Positions 12,601-49,036 are shown, numbered from the stretch's first letter. The stretch: DNA of 64,000 bases from Alviniconcha marisindica (GCA_018857735.1 JABMCL010002673.1:890001-954000), one strand, 5' to 3'. Made by a program: numbers and translations. The notes: generated by a model from the sequence alone, not told the origin.

Positions 12601-13450
12601 ATCCTCTCTTTCAGGCCTGGAGTAGGTAAGAAAGCTGCACTGCATGCCCAGTACTTTGCCTGCTGCCAGGAATTCCTACCATCCTGGTTCATTCAACTTC
12701 ATTTTTCCCCAGTCCTCTTCAAGCATACTGTCACATACGATAAAAGTGAGCAAGCGCTTCACTCGCGATGTGATGAATTGTGGTGCACCCAGGTATGACC
12801 TTCATGGTTGACTGAGTGTTCAGAATCAACAATTTACTGATCGACGGCTGACTCAGCTGTCAGTGTAAAGCACAGACTTGCACAGTTCAGATATGTCCTA
12901 CAGTTATTTAGTAATAGCTCTCCACCAAAACTCACTTTGTTATTTAACCACAAGCATTCATAATCTGCAAAATTGTGTGCAGTGCAATTCTGGCCCCACC
13001 AGAGGCACACAATAAATTTACTTATTTATTATTCGTGGGTGATGAGAGTGTACATACATGTGCATGCTGTTGTATGTATGTGGAGGGAGGTGTGGGAGAC
13101 AGCGAGACAAAGTGTGTGACACTTTTGTTTGTTACCATACATTCCTGACGTCAGTTAAACTTTTTACCGGGTGCGAGCACCCTGAGGAAAGGAGGAGCAG
13201 ATAAGCATATTATTGTTGTTATTCTTTTTATTAATATCATTATTATTAATGTGCATCTGATTATGAAAAAAGCTTGGACTCTCACAAAGTCTCATAAAAT
13301 GTGGCTGCCCTTACTGAATGCAAAAAACAAACAAAAAAAACCCAATAAATATTATGATAATACATCAAGATGTTTCATCTTACACCCAGCGCTGTAGCAT
13401 AAAATGCTGGATTATGCATCATTATATCGTGGCTTCAAAACTAATGACTG
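9670..13450. other. AT-rich intergenic DNA, no gene seen
   Basis: No motif-bearing reading frame on either strand. Contains a fragment of the GTCCCTAATATGTC repeat (about 10868-10915), a short poly-C (11010) and the duplication described separately at 11930-12325. An ATTACTTT-type poly(A)-signal complement (AATAAAGT on the minus strand, about 9933-9940) could belong to a very long kinase 3'-UTR, but nothing ties it to that gene. Confidence 0.4.
11930..12325. repeat. Direct duplication of about 190 bp
   Basis: AACAGACAAGAACATAGTAA and TTATTCAATAATTGTATCAC occur in both halves, about 191 bp apart, in the same order and with very few differences. The two copies differ mainly in the length of a T-run. 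Confidence 0.92.
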
Positions 13451-13451
13451 T

Positions 13452-13797
13452 TACACTAAAGGTGGGGAAGTGGGGAGCTACACAGAAGGTGGGGAAGTGG
13501 GAAGTTACATTGAAAGCTGGGAAGCAGGGAGCTTCTGGTGGTGGGGAAATGGGAAGTTACACTGTTACAAAGGTGGGGAAGTGGGGAGCTACACAGAGGG
13601 TGGGGAAATGGGAAATTACATTGAAAGCTGGGAAGCAGGGAGCTACACTGCTGGTGGGGAAATGGGAAGTTACACTGTTACAAAGGTGGGGAAGTGGGGA
13701 GCTACATGGAGGGTGGGGAAATGGGAAGTTACACTAAAGGTGGGGAAGTGGGGAGCTACACGGAGGGTGGGGAAATGGGAAGTTACACTAAAGGGGG
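13452..13797. repeat. Minisatellite of ~25-27-bp units, about 13 copies
   Basis: Units of the type GGTGGGGAAGTGGGGAGCTA with variants GAAATGGGAAGTTACAC and GAAAGCTGGGAAGCAGGG, arranged in a higher-order pattern. A related short stretch recurs at 14119-14165. Open frames across it are a by-product of the repeat. Confidence 0.93.
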
Positions 13798-13799
13798 GC

Positions 13800-15310
13800 A
13801 GAGAGTTTGCTAGCAGTAGCAGGTTTTAAACAGATGGGTCTTCAGAGTGGTTTTAAATCACAATAATGAACTATTTTTAAAGCACAAACCTCTCACATGA
13901 AAACAGAGCTTGTCACGTCACGCTGTACAAAATTCAAATATAAAGTACATCCATGTGGAGACACCTCAAGTGGAAAATGACAATAACAATGACTACAAGC
14001 AGTTCATATCACAAGACGCTAAACAGGCAAGACCTACATTACATTACACACACATAATTATGTGCACACAAACACACACACGCAGGTTGACTGAATGTGT
14101 TTAATTTCACTAGACACTGAGGGTGGGGAAGTGGGGAGTTACACTGACGGTGCAGAAGTGGGAGGGAATGGAGGCGAAGGTGGTGGCGGGGGTGCGGGGA
14201 TTTTCTAATGTACACATACTAGCAACAACAATCCATTTTGGGACAGGGACCACACCGAGAGCACAAAGTCCTGCTTAAGTATGCTGTAACAGTTAAATAT
14301 GATGATGCAGTGGTAAATTGCCCTCCTCCTTTCAAAAACACCATTCTGTGTACAATATGTTCCTCTCTCAGTTCTCGCAACATAATCAAATTCAGTATTC
14401 AGCGATTAGAAGATACATATTGCTACAGACAACAGGACAAATGCTGAACATTTTCGCTAATCTATACGTGTGCATACTGAAAAATACATACACTTTTGAC
14501 AATGAATATGTTGCATAATAAAATATGCTTGACATGAGTGACAATGGCAACCAACAAAATGGCATTTTATTGAATAATACATAGTTACAGTCCCTTTCCG
14601 GCTTAATTGGTAAATGACTATTATAATCATTGAAATACACACCTGATACTAAGAATGTATGCTCTGTTGAAATACATGTTCAGTCACGGTGACCTTCCGT
14701 GATGGGATGTTACACTGAAATATATGTACATGATCGTCACTTTATCTCAGAATGCATGTTATACATAATATACATACATCATAGTGACATACATGAAACA
14801 TTGTAATACTAATAGTGACGTAAGTGTAGAATATTGCATGTGGAAGACAAGAAAAAGGAAAAAACAACAATGTCTTCAGATTATTCTGTCATATTTTTTT
14901 ATTATATTTTTTTGGCAGTTAAACACTTGGCACAATTTTCTGTATTCTGTGTCATACATTTTACACCATCTATCATTTCAGAAAGTTTGAGAAAAAAATA
15001 TGGCGTAACATTGTTCGCTTTTTTTTATCCCTCCTCCCCCCACCCCTCCCCCCGCCCCAATCCCTTGCACATTCTTACATGCACTGAAGGAATGACATTA
15101 AAAAAATTATTAAAATATTGAGAGCAAAAAAAAAAAGGCATCTCAGGCCAAATAAATGTAAAATGTCTACAGCTTTGTCTGCGAGTACCACAGTGAGTAA
15201 TATAATATTAACAGGCACCTCCAAGCCGTTCTTCACTTCACCATCAAGCTACAGTATAGCTGGGTGGAATGCTTTGATAGCTGTGTCACAAAACAATATG
15301 AAAAAAAGAA
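13800..15310. other. AT-rich intergenic DNA, no gene seen
   Basis: Repeated ATACAT-type motifs (14640-14800) and a C-rich patch near 15035. Reading frames are short and without recognisable domains. Confidence 0.4.
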
Positions 15311-15315
15311 TGACT

Positions 15316-15466
15316 GCTAACAAGATCCAAACACATAAAAGGTTAAAAAGAATGCTGTTTATTTTGACAGAATACAAAACATTAAAAAAAAAAAAAGCGT
15401 TCTTTTTAAAACGAACAGCATTTTGTCAAAAGCATTCTTTTTAACCTTTTATGTGTTTAGATCATC
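15316..15466. repeat. Inverted repeat, ~45-bp arms around a ~70-bp loop
   Basis: GATCCAAACACATAAAAGGT with TTAAAAAGAATGCTGTTTAT on the left is answered by AAGCATTCTTTTTAACCTTT and TATGTGTTTAGATC on the right. The left-arm sequence also occurs as a dispersed repeat at 23763, 38232 and 48402, so this is two copies of one repeat in head-to-head orientation. Confidence 0.88.
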
Positions 15467-15604
15467 TGTCACAAAAGGATTGTGGAGCACAGCAGTGACA
15501 TGTAGAGCAATTATTTAGCAGGGCCTGTATGTATGAACAGCAAATAAAGGTAATGGCGGATAGCCCCTAGTCCTGTTTTGCCGAAGAGTGCATAAATCTG
15601 GTTC

Positions 15605-15675
15605 TTGTTCCACAACGCCCTGAGATAACCGTAATGGTTGACTGGGCGTAAAACATCAAATTACTTACTTACTCT
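15605..15675 (+). mobile_element. SINE-like tail (TTAC repeat end)
   Basis: CCTGAGATAACCGTAATGG, GACTGGGCGTAAAACATC, then ACTTACTTACT. Single copy of the unit amplified at 19451-21508. Confidence 0.75.
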
Positions 15676-16404
15676 TGTTCCACATGCAGTCATCAAAAGG
15701 CTCCAAAATAGCTATTTGCCTGTGTTTATTATTTTAGATCAGGAAATTCCTTTGTTTTACCAACAATGCAATGCGTGTGATGTCGAAAACTCAAAACTGA
15801 CTGGACACAGCATGCATGACATTAGACTTGCCAATTTTCAAGAGTCAAGGTTCACCCAAACTACGGGTGAGTCACTACACTGTTCGATTCAGACACTCTA
15901 CAGTGGAAAAGTCTACAAGAAACTAATGATACTTTATATTAATGGCCAAAGCATGGGGCGTAATTAGGTGTTCTGCCTACATCCAACAACCTGTTTGTTG
16001 CAGACTATTTTTCATTGAAATGTGAGAAGCACTGCTGGCTTGTAGCAGACACATCAGTGACCCAATGACCCCTTCCCACTCAAGATTTTCCTGTCCCTCC
16101 TTTCATCATTTGTGTTGATGATGATGTGTCTTGATGTGTAAATTCAAACTGCCTGAATAGTTTGTGGTCTTCAGTTGGTACTGAATCCTGATTAAATTTA
16201 CAGAGGATAAACTAGTACGATTAATTGGTTAAAACTGATCTGCAACTATTGCAACACAAAAAATTAACTTTTAATCAGTTTTAGAAAGAACCTCCCCCCT
16301 CGCCCCCCCCCCCCCCCAACAAAACAAAAACAAACAAACAAAGGCAGACGAAGGAGAAGATCAAAAAGAAGAAAACATGGGAAGGCCATATACTTCAGGC
16401 TGTT

Positions 16405-16465
16405 CACCCTGATATAACCACAAAGGTTGTCTGGGCGTAAAACATCAAGTTACTTACTTACTTAA
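16405..16465 (+). mobile_element. SINE-like tail (TTAC repeat end)
   Basis: CCCTGATATAACCACAAAGG, CTGGGCGTAAAACATCAAG and a run of TTAC. Second single copy of the same tail. Confidence 0.75.
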
Positions 16466-16689
16466 GGTTGAAGACTGATGCCAACGTTTACCCTGATTTA
16501 AGTTAAATAAATGAGCATTCACGGCGGATGGAAGGCACCAAGGTCTGCTAACCTAGCAACGAGACCCTGACTCTCTGTCCTAATGGGGCAGTCACCACCC
16601 TCTCTTCATTTCACCTCCCTGTACTTCATTTCAACCAGGTGTCTCCGTGTCTATGGCAACAGGGCAGCATCCTGACTGTCTGCAGTGAG

Positions 16690-17081
16690 CTGCTGAACTG
16701 GTGACGAACTGAAAAATTTACCAGCTCTCACTGCTGAACCAGTGACACCAGCTCTCACTGCCGAACCGGTGATGAACTGAAAAACTAACCAGCTCTCACT
16801 GCTGAACCGGTGACGAACTGAAAAACTAACCAGCTCTCACTGCTGAACCGGTGACGAACTGAAAAACTACGCAGCTCTCACTGCTGAACCGGTGATGAAC
16901 TGAAAAACTACCCAGCTCTCACTGCTGAACTGGTGATGAACTGAAAAACTAACCAGCTCTCACTGCTGAACTGGTGACGAACTGAAAAACTAACAGCTCT
17001 CACTGCTGAACCGGTGACGAACTGAAAAACTAACCAGCTCTCACTGCTGAACCAGTGACGAACTGAAAACCTAACCAGCTC
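16690..17081. repeat. 41-bp minisatellite, about 9.5 copies
   Basis: Unit TGCTGAACCGGTGACGAACT plus GAAAAACTAACCAGCTCTCAC (41 bp). The spacing is exactly 41 between most copies (for example 16801 and 16842). Variation is mostly C/T at CpG sites. Confidence 0.95.
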
Positions 17082-18866
17082 CAGCCGGCACTCATTTGGT
17101 GGATTATTTTAACTGTGGAAAACATTTGCTCTGCGGGAGCTGCTCTGACAAAACACTGACCAGTTTGTTAACACTTTAATCAAACACTGTTGCAGAGAAC
17201 TTAAATCGAAAGTGTGTCAAAGCTGCAGATTAGCCCCACATGCATGCAAGATGCAGATACAGTGGTAAATTTCAGCCCTATGTGAAGTCATTGAAAGAGT
17301 GCTTTTCAAGGACAACCAGTAAGAAGCAGAAAGTGTTTCCTTTATTTCCTTAGCGACTACCCCATTGCCCTCGTGAACGCAGAAATCTCTGCCCGTCTCT
17401 TTGCCTGATCCTTTTATGGCTGCCAAAATACGATGAGGTACCAGTCCAAGCATGACAAAAGCCAGAAACCGTCAAATAACCAATCAAACTCAAAAGGTTT
17501 TACTGCCTCTCTTGTTTAGCGAACGGAACAAAGCAAGTGCCCTTCACAACATCTCGCACGTGGCCACCCAGGTTGACGCAGAGGTGTTTTGAAGGACAGA
17601 GGTGTTTTGAAGGAACCATCTCAAAACTGCATGGATTAGGGCTGGGGTTGATTCCCATGCATGCAGATTGTTTGGAGGTTGGAAGGGGCTGGAGGTTGAA
17701 CAAATGCAGACCGTTTTCAGGAACATTTTGCAGAAAAACTATTTTTGGTTTCCAAACTGCCGAAGAGTCAAGACTTTGATAAAACCAATCTACCGCAACA
17801 CGCAAACAGGCAGGAGCTGATTGTACCTGGTGTACAGGTTGCGACATTATTACACCTTAAGTCCTCTCAATACTGACAAGCTTATGTAAATTGACTGTGC
17901 CTCTTCTGTTCACAAACAAACAAATAAACAAAACAAAAATCATGATCAAATTCATGAGTATGCTTATTAAATGATATCACTGGTACAAAATTCACGTACG
18001 GTTTGCTGAAGCACTATATACTCAGCTTCAAAACAGACACTCAGTTTGTGTAGTGATTTGCCTGAAGTGCACTTTGAAACCCACAAGGAGGTACAGCACA
18101 AACTGGAAACTTAACACACTCGCTGAAAGCAACAAAACACAACAGGCAACTCTGAATGAGCAATTGATACAATTCATTCATTTACAATACATACACACAT
18201 GCATCTCATGGCATCAAACTTCATCAAATGTGTTCACCATCACTTCACAGATTCAAATGACAAGCTGATCCAAAAAGAAAGAAAAAAAATGCACACAAGA
18301 AAAACGACTGATGTGTGGTTTACTTATCAATATTATGACAACCTGACTTACATCCCTTGAAGCTGACAATGACAGTCATGCAGCACAGAATGACAACTGA
18401 CATATTATAAAAAAAATCTCCTCAGAGACAGAAATCAAATAACCTGTGTTGTGACATGATTCCAGGCAAAAGCTGCAGCCCTGAAACATCACCACCTGAA
18501 CGTGCAGCAATAAATTAGGGTGAGCAGTGCATACATTTGGCAAACAGTCAAACTGCAAAGTGCACAACAGCAAAATGTAATTGTAAAGCAGGTATTGTCG
18601 CAGCAGACATGCAATGGTCAAAAACAAGACTCGTGTCTTTTTCCGCTGTGCGCGTCCACTCTTTCAAGCAAAGCCACTCACAGACCACCTCGAGGGATGC
18701 ATCAGAATAACACTGAGCCCACTTCGGTCTTTTCACGGGCTCAGTTTCAAACTCGAGATGGATCCATTCGTCTGCAGAATCCAAACTCAAAAAACGCTCA
18801 GGCTCCAAACCCGAGATGCATCCGTTCTTATACAAAGATGGCAACCACTTTCCACCCTCTTCACAA
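17082..18866. other. Intergenic DNA, no gene seen
   Basis: The longest frame here (17500-17847, minus) has no recognisable motif and no convincing start context. I see no RNA gene. The base composition is mixed, with no strong repeat. Confidence 0.4.
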
Positions 18867-18990
18867 GTTCATGGCACTTATAATGCCACGCACAGAGTTC
18901 ATGGCACTTATAATGCCACGCACAGAGTTCATGGCACTTATAATGCCACGCACAGAGTTCATGGCACTTATAATGCCACGCACAGAGTTC
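18867..18990. repeat. 30-bp tandem repeat, 4 identical copies
   Basis: GTTCATGGCACTTATAATGC plus CACGCACAGA, repeated four times without a mismatch. Perfect identity suggests recent expansion. Confidence 0.97.
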
Positions 18991-19450
18991 ACATTGCAAT
19001 GCTTACAGTTACACCACAGTTTTCTTCAAATTTCGCTTCACGCCATTGCTCAATGGCCGCCGTCGATGTGTAGATTTTGCTGATCACGGAACTGTTACTG
19101 TATGATTCTACAATGATCAAAATCCACTGTTGAACACTCCAGCAGGTGTGCTGTCCAAGGCATGCTGAAGTCGAGGGAATTGGCAGAGCAGATGACAGGC
19201 TGGCAAAGCAACCCTCACATAATTATGGCTTGCATTTTGGAAGACCTGAAAAGTTGAGGAGGTTTTGACACTACCTGTGTACCTGCTGGCACAAAGCTGA
19301 GGATCCCTGCACTACTGATCACCTGCAGGAAAAAGGTGTAAAAATAGGAAGCGCTCAGCTCGGCCATCTTCCTTGAAAGGATGAGCACGGACCGCTGCCA
19401 GTCACATGACTGTTGGAGCTGCTTCAGTGGCAACAAACTGTGCGGAAACT

Positions 19451-21508
19451 TCTGAGACCTCACCGCACTAATAACCATACTGGTTGACTGGGCATAAATT
19501 GATAAAGCATCAAGTTACTTATTTACTTACTCCGAGACCTCACTGCCCTGAAATAACCGTACTGGTTGACTGGGCATAAACGATAAAGCATCAAGTTACT
19601 TACTTACTTACTCCGAGACCTCACTGCCCTGAAATAACCGTACTGGTTGACTGGGCATAAACTGATAAAGCATCAAGTTACTTATTTACTTACTCCGAGA
19701 CCTCACTGCCCTGAAATAACCGTACTGGTTGACTGGGCATAAACTGATAAAGCATCAAGTTACTTACTTACTTACTCTGAGACCTCACTGCCCTGAAATA
19801 ACTGTACTGGTTGACTGGGCATAAACTGATAAAGCATCAAGTCACTTACTTACTTACTCCGAGACCTCACTGCCCTGAAATAACCGTACTGGTTGACTGG
19901 GCATAAACGATAAAGCATCAAGTTACTTACTTACTTACTCCGAGACCTCACTGCCCTGAAATAACCATACTGGTTGACTGGGCATAAAGCATCAAGTCAC
20001 TTACTTACTTACTCCGAGACCTCACTGCCCTGAAATAACCGTACTGGTTGACTGGGCATAAACTGATAAAGCATCAAGTCACTTACTTACTTACTCCGAG
20101 ACCTCACTGCCCTGAAATAACCGTACTGGTTGACTGGGCATAAACGATAAAGCATCAAGTTACTTACTTACTTACTCCGAGACCTCACTGCCCTGAAATA
20201 ACCATACTGGTTGACTGGGCATGTAAAGCATCAAGTCACTTACTTACTTACTCCGAGACCTCACTGCCCTGAAATAACCTACTGGTTGACTGGGCATCGA
20301 TAAAGCATCAAGTCACTTACTTACTTACTCCGAGACCTCACTGCCCTGAAATAACCGTACTGGTTGACTGGGCATAAACTGATAAAGCATCAAGTCTACT
20401 TACTTACTTACTCCGAGACCTCACTGCCCTGAAATAACCATACTGGTTGACTGGGCATAAAGCATCAAGTACTTACTTACTTACTCCGAGACCTCATCTG
20501 CCCTGAAATAACCTACTGGTTGACTGGCGCATAAAGCATCAAGTTACTTACTCTATGAGACCTCACTCCCTGAAATAACCGTACTGGTTGACTGGGCATG
20601 ATAAGCATCAAGTTACTTCTACTTGTCTGAGACCTCACTGCCCTGAATAACCGTACTGGTTGACTGGGCATAAAGCATCAAGTTACTTAGCTAGAGACCT
20701 CACCCCTGAATAACTACGGTACTGGGCTAAAGCATCAAGTTACTTTACTCTCGAGACCTCATGCCCTGAAATAACCGTACTGGTTGACCGGGCATAAACT
20801 GATAAAGCATCAAGTCACTTACTTACTTAGTCCGAGACCTCACTGCCCTGAAATAACCATACTGGGCGTAAAGCATCAAGGTATTCACTCTGAGACCTCA
20901 TCTCCCTGATATAACTGTACTGGTTGACTGGGCGTCAAGTGTCAAGTTATTTTGTTGCTCACTCTGAGACCTCATCTCCCTGATATAACTGTACTGGTTG
21001 ACTGGGCGTCAAGTGTCAAGTTATTTTGTTGCTTTCTCTTCAGACCTCATCGCCCTGATATAACCATACTGGTTGACTTGGGCATAAAGCATCAAGTTAC
21101 TTATGCTGAGACCTCATCACCCTGATATAACCATACCGGTCTACTTGGGCATAAAGCATCAAGTTACTTACGCTGAGACCTCATTTCCCTGACATAACTG
21201 TACTGGTTGACTGGGAGTAAATCATCAAGTTACTTACGCTGAGACCTCATCACCCTGACATAACTATTGGTTGACTGGGCGTAAATCATCAAGTTACTTA
21301 CGCTGAGACCTCATCACCCTGACATAACTGTACTGGTCGACTGGGCGTAAATCATGAAGTTACTTACTCTTGAGACCTCATCATGCTGATATAACCATAC
21401 CGGTCTACTTGGGCATAAAGCATCAAGTTACTTACGCTGAGACCTCATTTCCCTGACATAACTGTACTGGTTGACTGGGCGTAAATCATGAAGTTACTTA
21501 CTTATTTC
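19451..21508 (+). repeat. Satellite of ~65-85-bp units derived from a SINE-like tail, about 28 copies
   Basis: Each unit carries GAGACCTCACTGCCCTGAAA, a core ACTGGTTGACTGGGCATAAA, then AAGCATCAAGTTACTTACTT. The same core plus TTAC run ends dispersed elements at 9601, 15605, 16405 and 31743, so the array arose by tandem amplification of a retroposon 3' end. Units from 20380 to 20760 are shorter and scarred by small deletions; units after 20880 form a diverged subfamily with TCATCACCCTGACATAAC. Confidence 0.93.
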
Positions 21509-23604
21509 CTTGTTCTGGGACCTCAATTTCAGCTGAACTGCCCTCCTTTTTCTCTAACAACTTGCTCAAAAACTCAAATATTTTGGGGGAGGATACCTAC
21601 CACTGTTTGGCTGCACATAAATTATCTTGTAGGTATCCACATTGTTCAAGCTCAGTGCTGCAAGCTACTGTTTCTCAAGAGTTCTGAGAGCTGGAGTCTG
21701 ATGAACAGAACGCTTCTTGCACACCAGCGTGCCCTTTGGCAAATGAAGTGATGCTGACAAATGCTACAACCTTGTGTTCTACCAGAATATGAACCCCGGA
21801 GAAATCTCAGAGCTCACCAGCACCATTAATAACAGCACTGACAGTAGATGCTGCATACTCACGTCACTGGCTTATGACGATGCCTTTTTATCCTAATGCT
21901 GTCTTTCAACAAAATGGCTCACAAAATAACCAACCCCCTCTACCCCCCCCAAAAAAAAACACACAGCAAGAACAACAACAAAAAGCAGCATACAATGGTT
22001 GGCTCCACTGTATGTAAAAGGGCGACTGTCGGTCTTGTTTCTAGCCAAGAAGGTTTTCTGTATTCATTTTACCCATTGTCAGCACACAGCAATAGCAACT
22101 TTTGTGATGTGTTCCTATGGCAAGATTAATGTCCCTGGAGCCACAGTGCAACTGCCCAAATGACTAGGGGCAATGAATGCAGGTATTCACTTTCGGTGCA
22201 GGAAAATGGCAGCACGCACAAAACCTCACCACCTCTTTAGAGCCTCTAGGCTCAAGAGCAGCGACAGATGCAATGGCAGCAAGACTACAAGCCTTTACAG
22301 CTGAAGCACACGACAATGTCCACACAACCTGATTCATCATGGCAACTTTCAACTTTGACCCTTGAGTGGACTATTATGTCATAGTAATTATAAAGGACTA
22401 TGCCAAGTATTTTTAATGTATACAGCACAAAGAGAAAGGAATAATAACTGACTCAAATTTTCAATGTTCGTTAAAAAAAAAAAAAAAAAAAATCTGGCCT
22501 CAAAACAAAACTGAAACAACAAAGAACCCAACAGAGTAAAAAACAACAACTCTAAAACAAAACAGGGAGGTTTACAAAACTCCCTAAAGTACTCAGAATT
22601 CACATGACTACAAAACTCCACAAAGTACTCAAAATTCACCATTCCCCTCCCACCCCACCCCACCCCCCAAAAAACCCAAACAAACTTGACCACAACATTC
22701 ACACAAATCCTTCAAACACCTGTAATCACAATTAATACTCTTCACTACACACCCTTGTATGTCTTGTGTTTGTTTTAATCCTTGCTCTGAGCTCTGGCAG
22801 GAAACAGTCAGTTATAGCGTCCTGCTCGAAACATCTGCTCCACACACAGTCTTTTCACAGCCCTTTCCTTGACCAGCATTTGTTTACAGAACCGTCGTTG
22901 ACTCTGTCCATCCATCAGCGTTTGCATTCATCAGACACAACCCCTGTTGCAATGTTCCAGCGGGTCTGATGAACAGGTCCTGATACTGACAACAGCAACA
23001 TCTGTACATCAGTTCTTTTTTTCCCTTTTCTTCTTCGTACACACCAAAAGTGGTGGTAGTACGTCAGGAGTGCTTTTTTTTTGCTTTCTCCCCCAGCTTC
23101 ATGCGCGTAAAAAGTTCCGCCAAAGAAGGGCACAAAACTCCTCATCAAAACAACGTACATAAAAACAAAACCAACAAAAACGAAACGAGGGGGCTAGCCA
23201 AGCTGGTCTGTCAGGGCAGATAACCCACAGAGGGGGGAAGAGAGATCTTGGCAGTAGCCGACACTCAGCACAGGTAACTCCCTGCTACCACTTCAAAATG
23301 GAGATCACTGGAGCACTCATGGCAGATAACTCCTCCAGGCCGATGGGACAAGTGATGTAGAAAGTGTCCACAGCACCAAACACACACCTCGGAGAGGGGT
23401 GGGTGGGGGGGGGGGAACAGGGGGGTGGGTGGGCGGGTGGGGGAACGGGAGGGTTGGTGGGGGAGTGTTGGGGAGGGCTGGTGGGGGAAGAGGCGCAAAG
23501 AGAGGTCAATGCAGCATTTTGGTGTGAAGGTGATTTCTGGGGGGCTCGACTTGCCCAACACTTCATCACCCAGGGTGAAAGGAAGGAGGGGGGGTAAATC
23601 ACAG
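21509..23604. other. Kinase 3'-UTR and flank
   Basis: Minus-strand 3'-UTR begins at 23604, after the TGA. It starts in a C-rich stretch (G-rich on plus, 23395-23490). I find no AATAAA on the minus strand in this interval; an ATTAAA variant lies at 22774-22779, about 830 nt after the stop. The end of the transcript is undetermined. No other gene seen. Confidence 0.5.
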
Positions 23605-46998
<23,394 letters not shown>

Positions 46999-47107
46999 GG
47001 TTACCGTCTACACCGCATCTTGTGCCGCAGAACATGGAACGAGTGCAAAGTATTGTTGTGTTTCGGTGTATTCAGTACCTGGTACCCTCAGCACTGCAAT
47101 CTCCACT
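46999..47107 (-). promoter_or_regulatory. 5'-UTR portion of the ATG exon, with two upstream ATGs
   Basis: A strong acceptor (pyrimidine-rich, CATTTCAG) ends at 47108, so the ATG exon has 109 nt of leader and an intron upstream. Two upstream ATGs occur. One at 47016-47018 opens a 5-codon ORF ending at 47001, just before the start codon. The other at 47033-47035 opens a 62-codon ORF that overlaps the PH coding sequence out of frame and stops at 46847, one base before the exon end. These may lower translation of the kinase; that is inference. Confidence 0.7.
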
Positions 47108-47361
47108 CTGAAATGAAAGGGCAAACAATTGTAGGTGCATATTAAAAATTAAAAATAAACTAAATTGTGAATGAGATCTGTAAGTCTCACCCAGTACCAG
47201 AAGTGGCATGCTGCAAATGCAGTTATCAATTAAGGCCCCATCAAGAATATATAACTTTGCATGCTTCACTGCCAAGTGTATCAACAATGTTTAGCTGTAT
47301 AATCTCCTGTTTCGCTCAATGTTTTCCACACCATCCTCACACATAACCCAGCATTAGTTAG

Positions 47362-47706
47362 TCACTACAGTGAATCAGACTTTTTACTTGTGACACAGCC
47401 GGTTGTCATTTCACCCCGATATTTTATGACCTTCAACATTAATTGGGCATTACAGTGAATCAGACTTTTTACTTGTGATACACCCGGTTGTCGTTTCACC
47501 CTGATGTTTTATGACCTTCAACATTAATTGGGCATTACAGTGAATCAGACTTTTTACTTGTGATACACCCGGTTGTCGTTTCACCCTGATGTTTTATGAC
47601 CTTCAACATTAATTGGGCATTACAGTGAATCAGACTTTTTACTTGTGATACACCCGGTTGTCGTTTCACCCTGATGTTTTGTGACCTTCAACATTAACTG
47701 GGCATT
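47362..47706. repeat. 85-bp tandem repeat, 4 copies
   Basis: CAGACTTTTTACTTGTGATA recurs at 47376, 47461, 47546 and 47631. The first copy is slightly diverged. Confidence 0.95.
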
Positions 47707-48123
47707 AAATAATAAATATTGTTCTCTAACTCTTCACTCTGAGAGATCACAGACACAAGAGTCACAACAAACACTACAATGCAACTGCTGCTTGTCTGGG
47801 AGAATGCCCCACTACCCCCCACCACATATACGTGGTAATGAATACTCAGTATCCTCAGAGTGTGCTGATGGAGGTACAGACACTGAAACAATTAGGTGCA
47901 TCTCAGAAAAACTAAACTTGACTTTTTTCTTCTTTATATATATATAGATATAGCTGGATAGATAGATAGATAGAGAGAATGAATGAATGAATGAATAAAC
48001 TGAATGAATGAATAAACTTTATTTTACGAGGATAGTGGAGTAGACACAGGGTCTTTTTACATCCAGCCCTCACCCATGAGGGACTAATTCTACTAATATT
48101 ACACATACACATGTATTTCAGAT

Positions 48124-48127
<4 letters not shown>

Positions 48128-48195
<68 letters not shown>
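48128..48195. repeat. (AG)n microsatellite
   Basis: About 65 bp of AG. Confidence 0.96.
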
Positions 48196-48196
<1 letters not shown>

Positions 48197-48401
48197 ATAT
48201 TTCAAATTAAAATAGCTTCACTGAAAGTAATGACAGGTGAGTATGAACATAACACCTGTACAAAGGTTCTAAAGAAGCAAAAGTTGATTGTGATATTTGT
48301 TTCAATTCGAAGAACCAGTTGAGAGTAACCACAGATGTTCAACATTTACACAATAACAACTGTACATCTGACTTTACAAAACAACAAAAATTAACAAGAC
48401 C

Positions 48402-48560
48402 CAAACACACAAAGGGTTAAAAAGAATGCTTATTAAATATGACAATACAGTGAATACTCAGCATGTGAAGTTTTGGGGGTAAGCCCTTGTCAAGCGACAA
48501 AACAACAGCTAAACAACAGTTAAATGGTGAAAACTGAAAACGTTGGCTACTTATCCGCTT
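48402..48560. repeat. Dispersed repeat copy
   Basis: CCAAACACACAAAGGGTTAA with AAAGAATGCTTATTAAATAT is the same family as 15316, 23763 and 38232. Confidence 0.6.
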
Positions 48561-48594
48561 TCAGTTGTGGTGTATTGGTGTCTAGTACATGAAG

Positions 48595-48970
48595 AATGTT
48601 GGCGTGACAATGATGTGTAGTGTAATAGGCATGATGTAACAAACATTATAATGTGTAGTGTAATGGGCATGATGCAATGAACATTATAATGATGTGTACT
48701 GTCATAGGCATGATGTAATGAACATTATAATGATGTGTAGTGTAATGGGCGTGATTCAATGAACATTATAATGATGTGTACTGTCATAGGCATGATGTAA
48801 TGAACATTATAATGATGTGAAGTGGCATGGGAACGATGTAATAAATGTTATAATGATGTATAGTGTCATGGGCATGATGTAATGAACATTATAATGATGT
48901 GTAGAGTAATAGGCATGATGTAATGAACATTGTAATGATGTGTAGTGTAATAGGCATGATGTAAAGCCAA
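48595..48970. repeat. ~45-bp tandem repeat, about 8 copies
   Basis: Unit GCATGATGTAATGAACATTA plus TAATGATGTGTAGTGTAATAG, with alternating variants (GTACTGTCATAG), indicating a two-unit higher-order period of about 90 bp. Confidence 0.9.
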
Positions 48971-49036
48971 ACTGAAAACCTTGCTCTTCTCACAGTATTT
49001 CCATCCTAACTAATACCAGTACCCAGTTTCTGCTAC

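Noticed and set aside
13318..13829. Gly/Lys/Trp-rich ORFs of about 140 codons
   Set aside because: Translation of the ~26-bp minisatellite.
17500..17847. 115-codon minus-strand ORF
   Set aside because: No recognisable motif, no splice-site support and no codon pattern contrast with its flanks.
18520..19083. 187-codon plus-strand ORF with FMALIMPRTE repeats
   Set aside because: The repeated part is the perfect 30-bp tandem repeat; the rest shows no domain, and the opposite strand is equally open.
16690..21508. CRISPR-like regularly spaced repeats
   Set aside because: Units are contiguous tandem copies without unique spacers, and the genome is eukaryotic.
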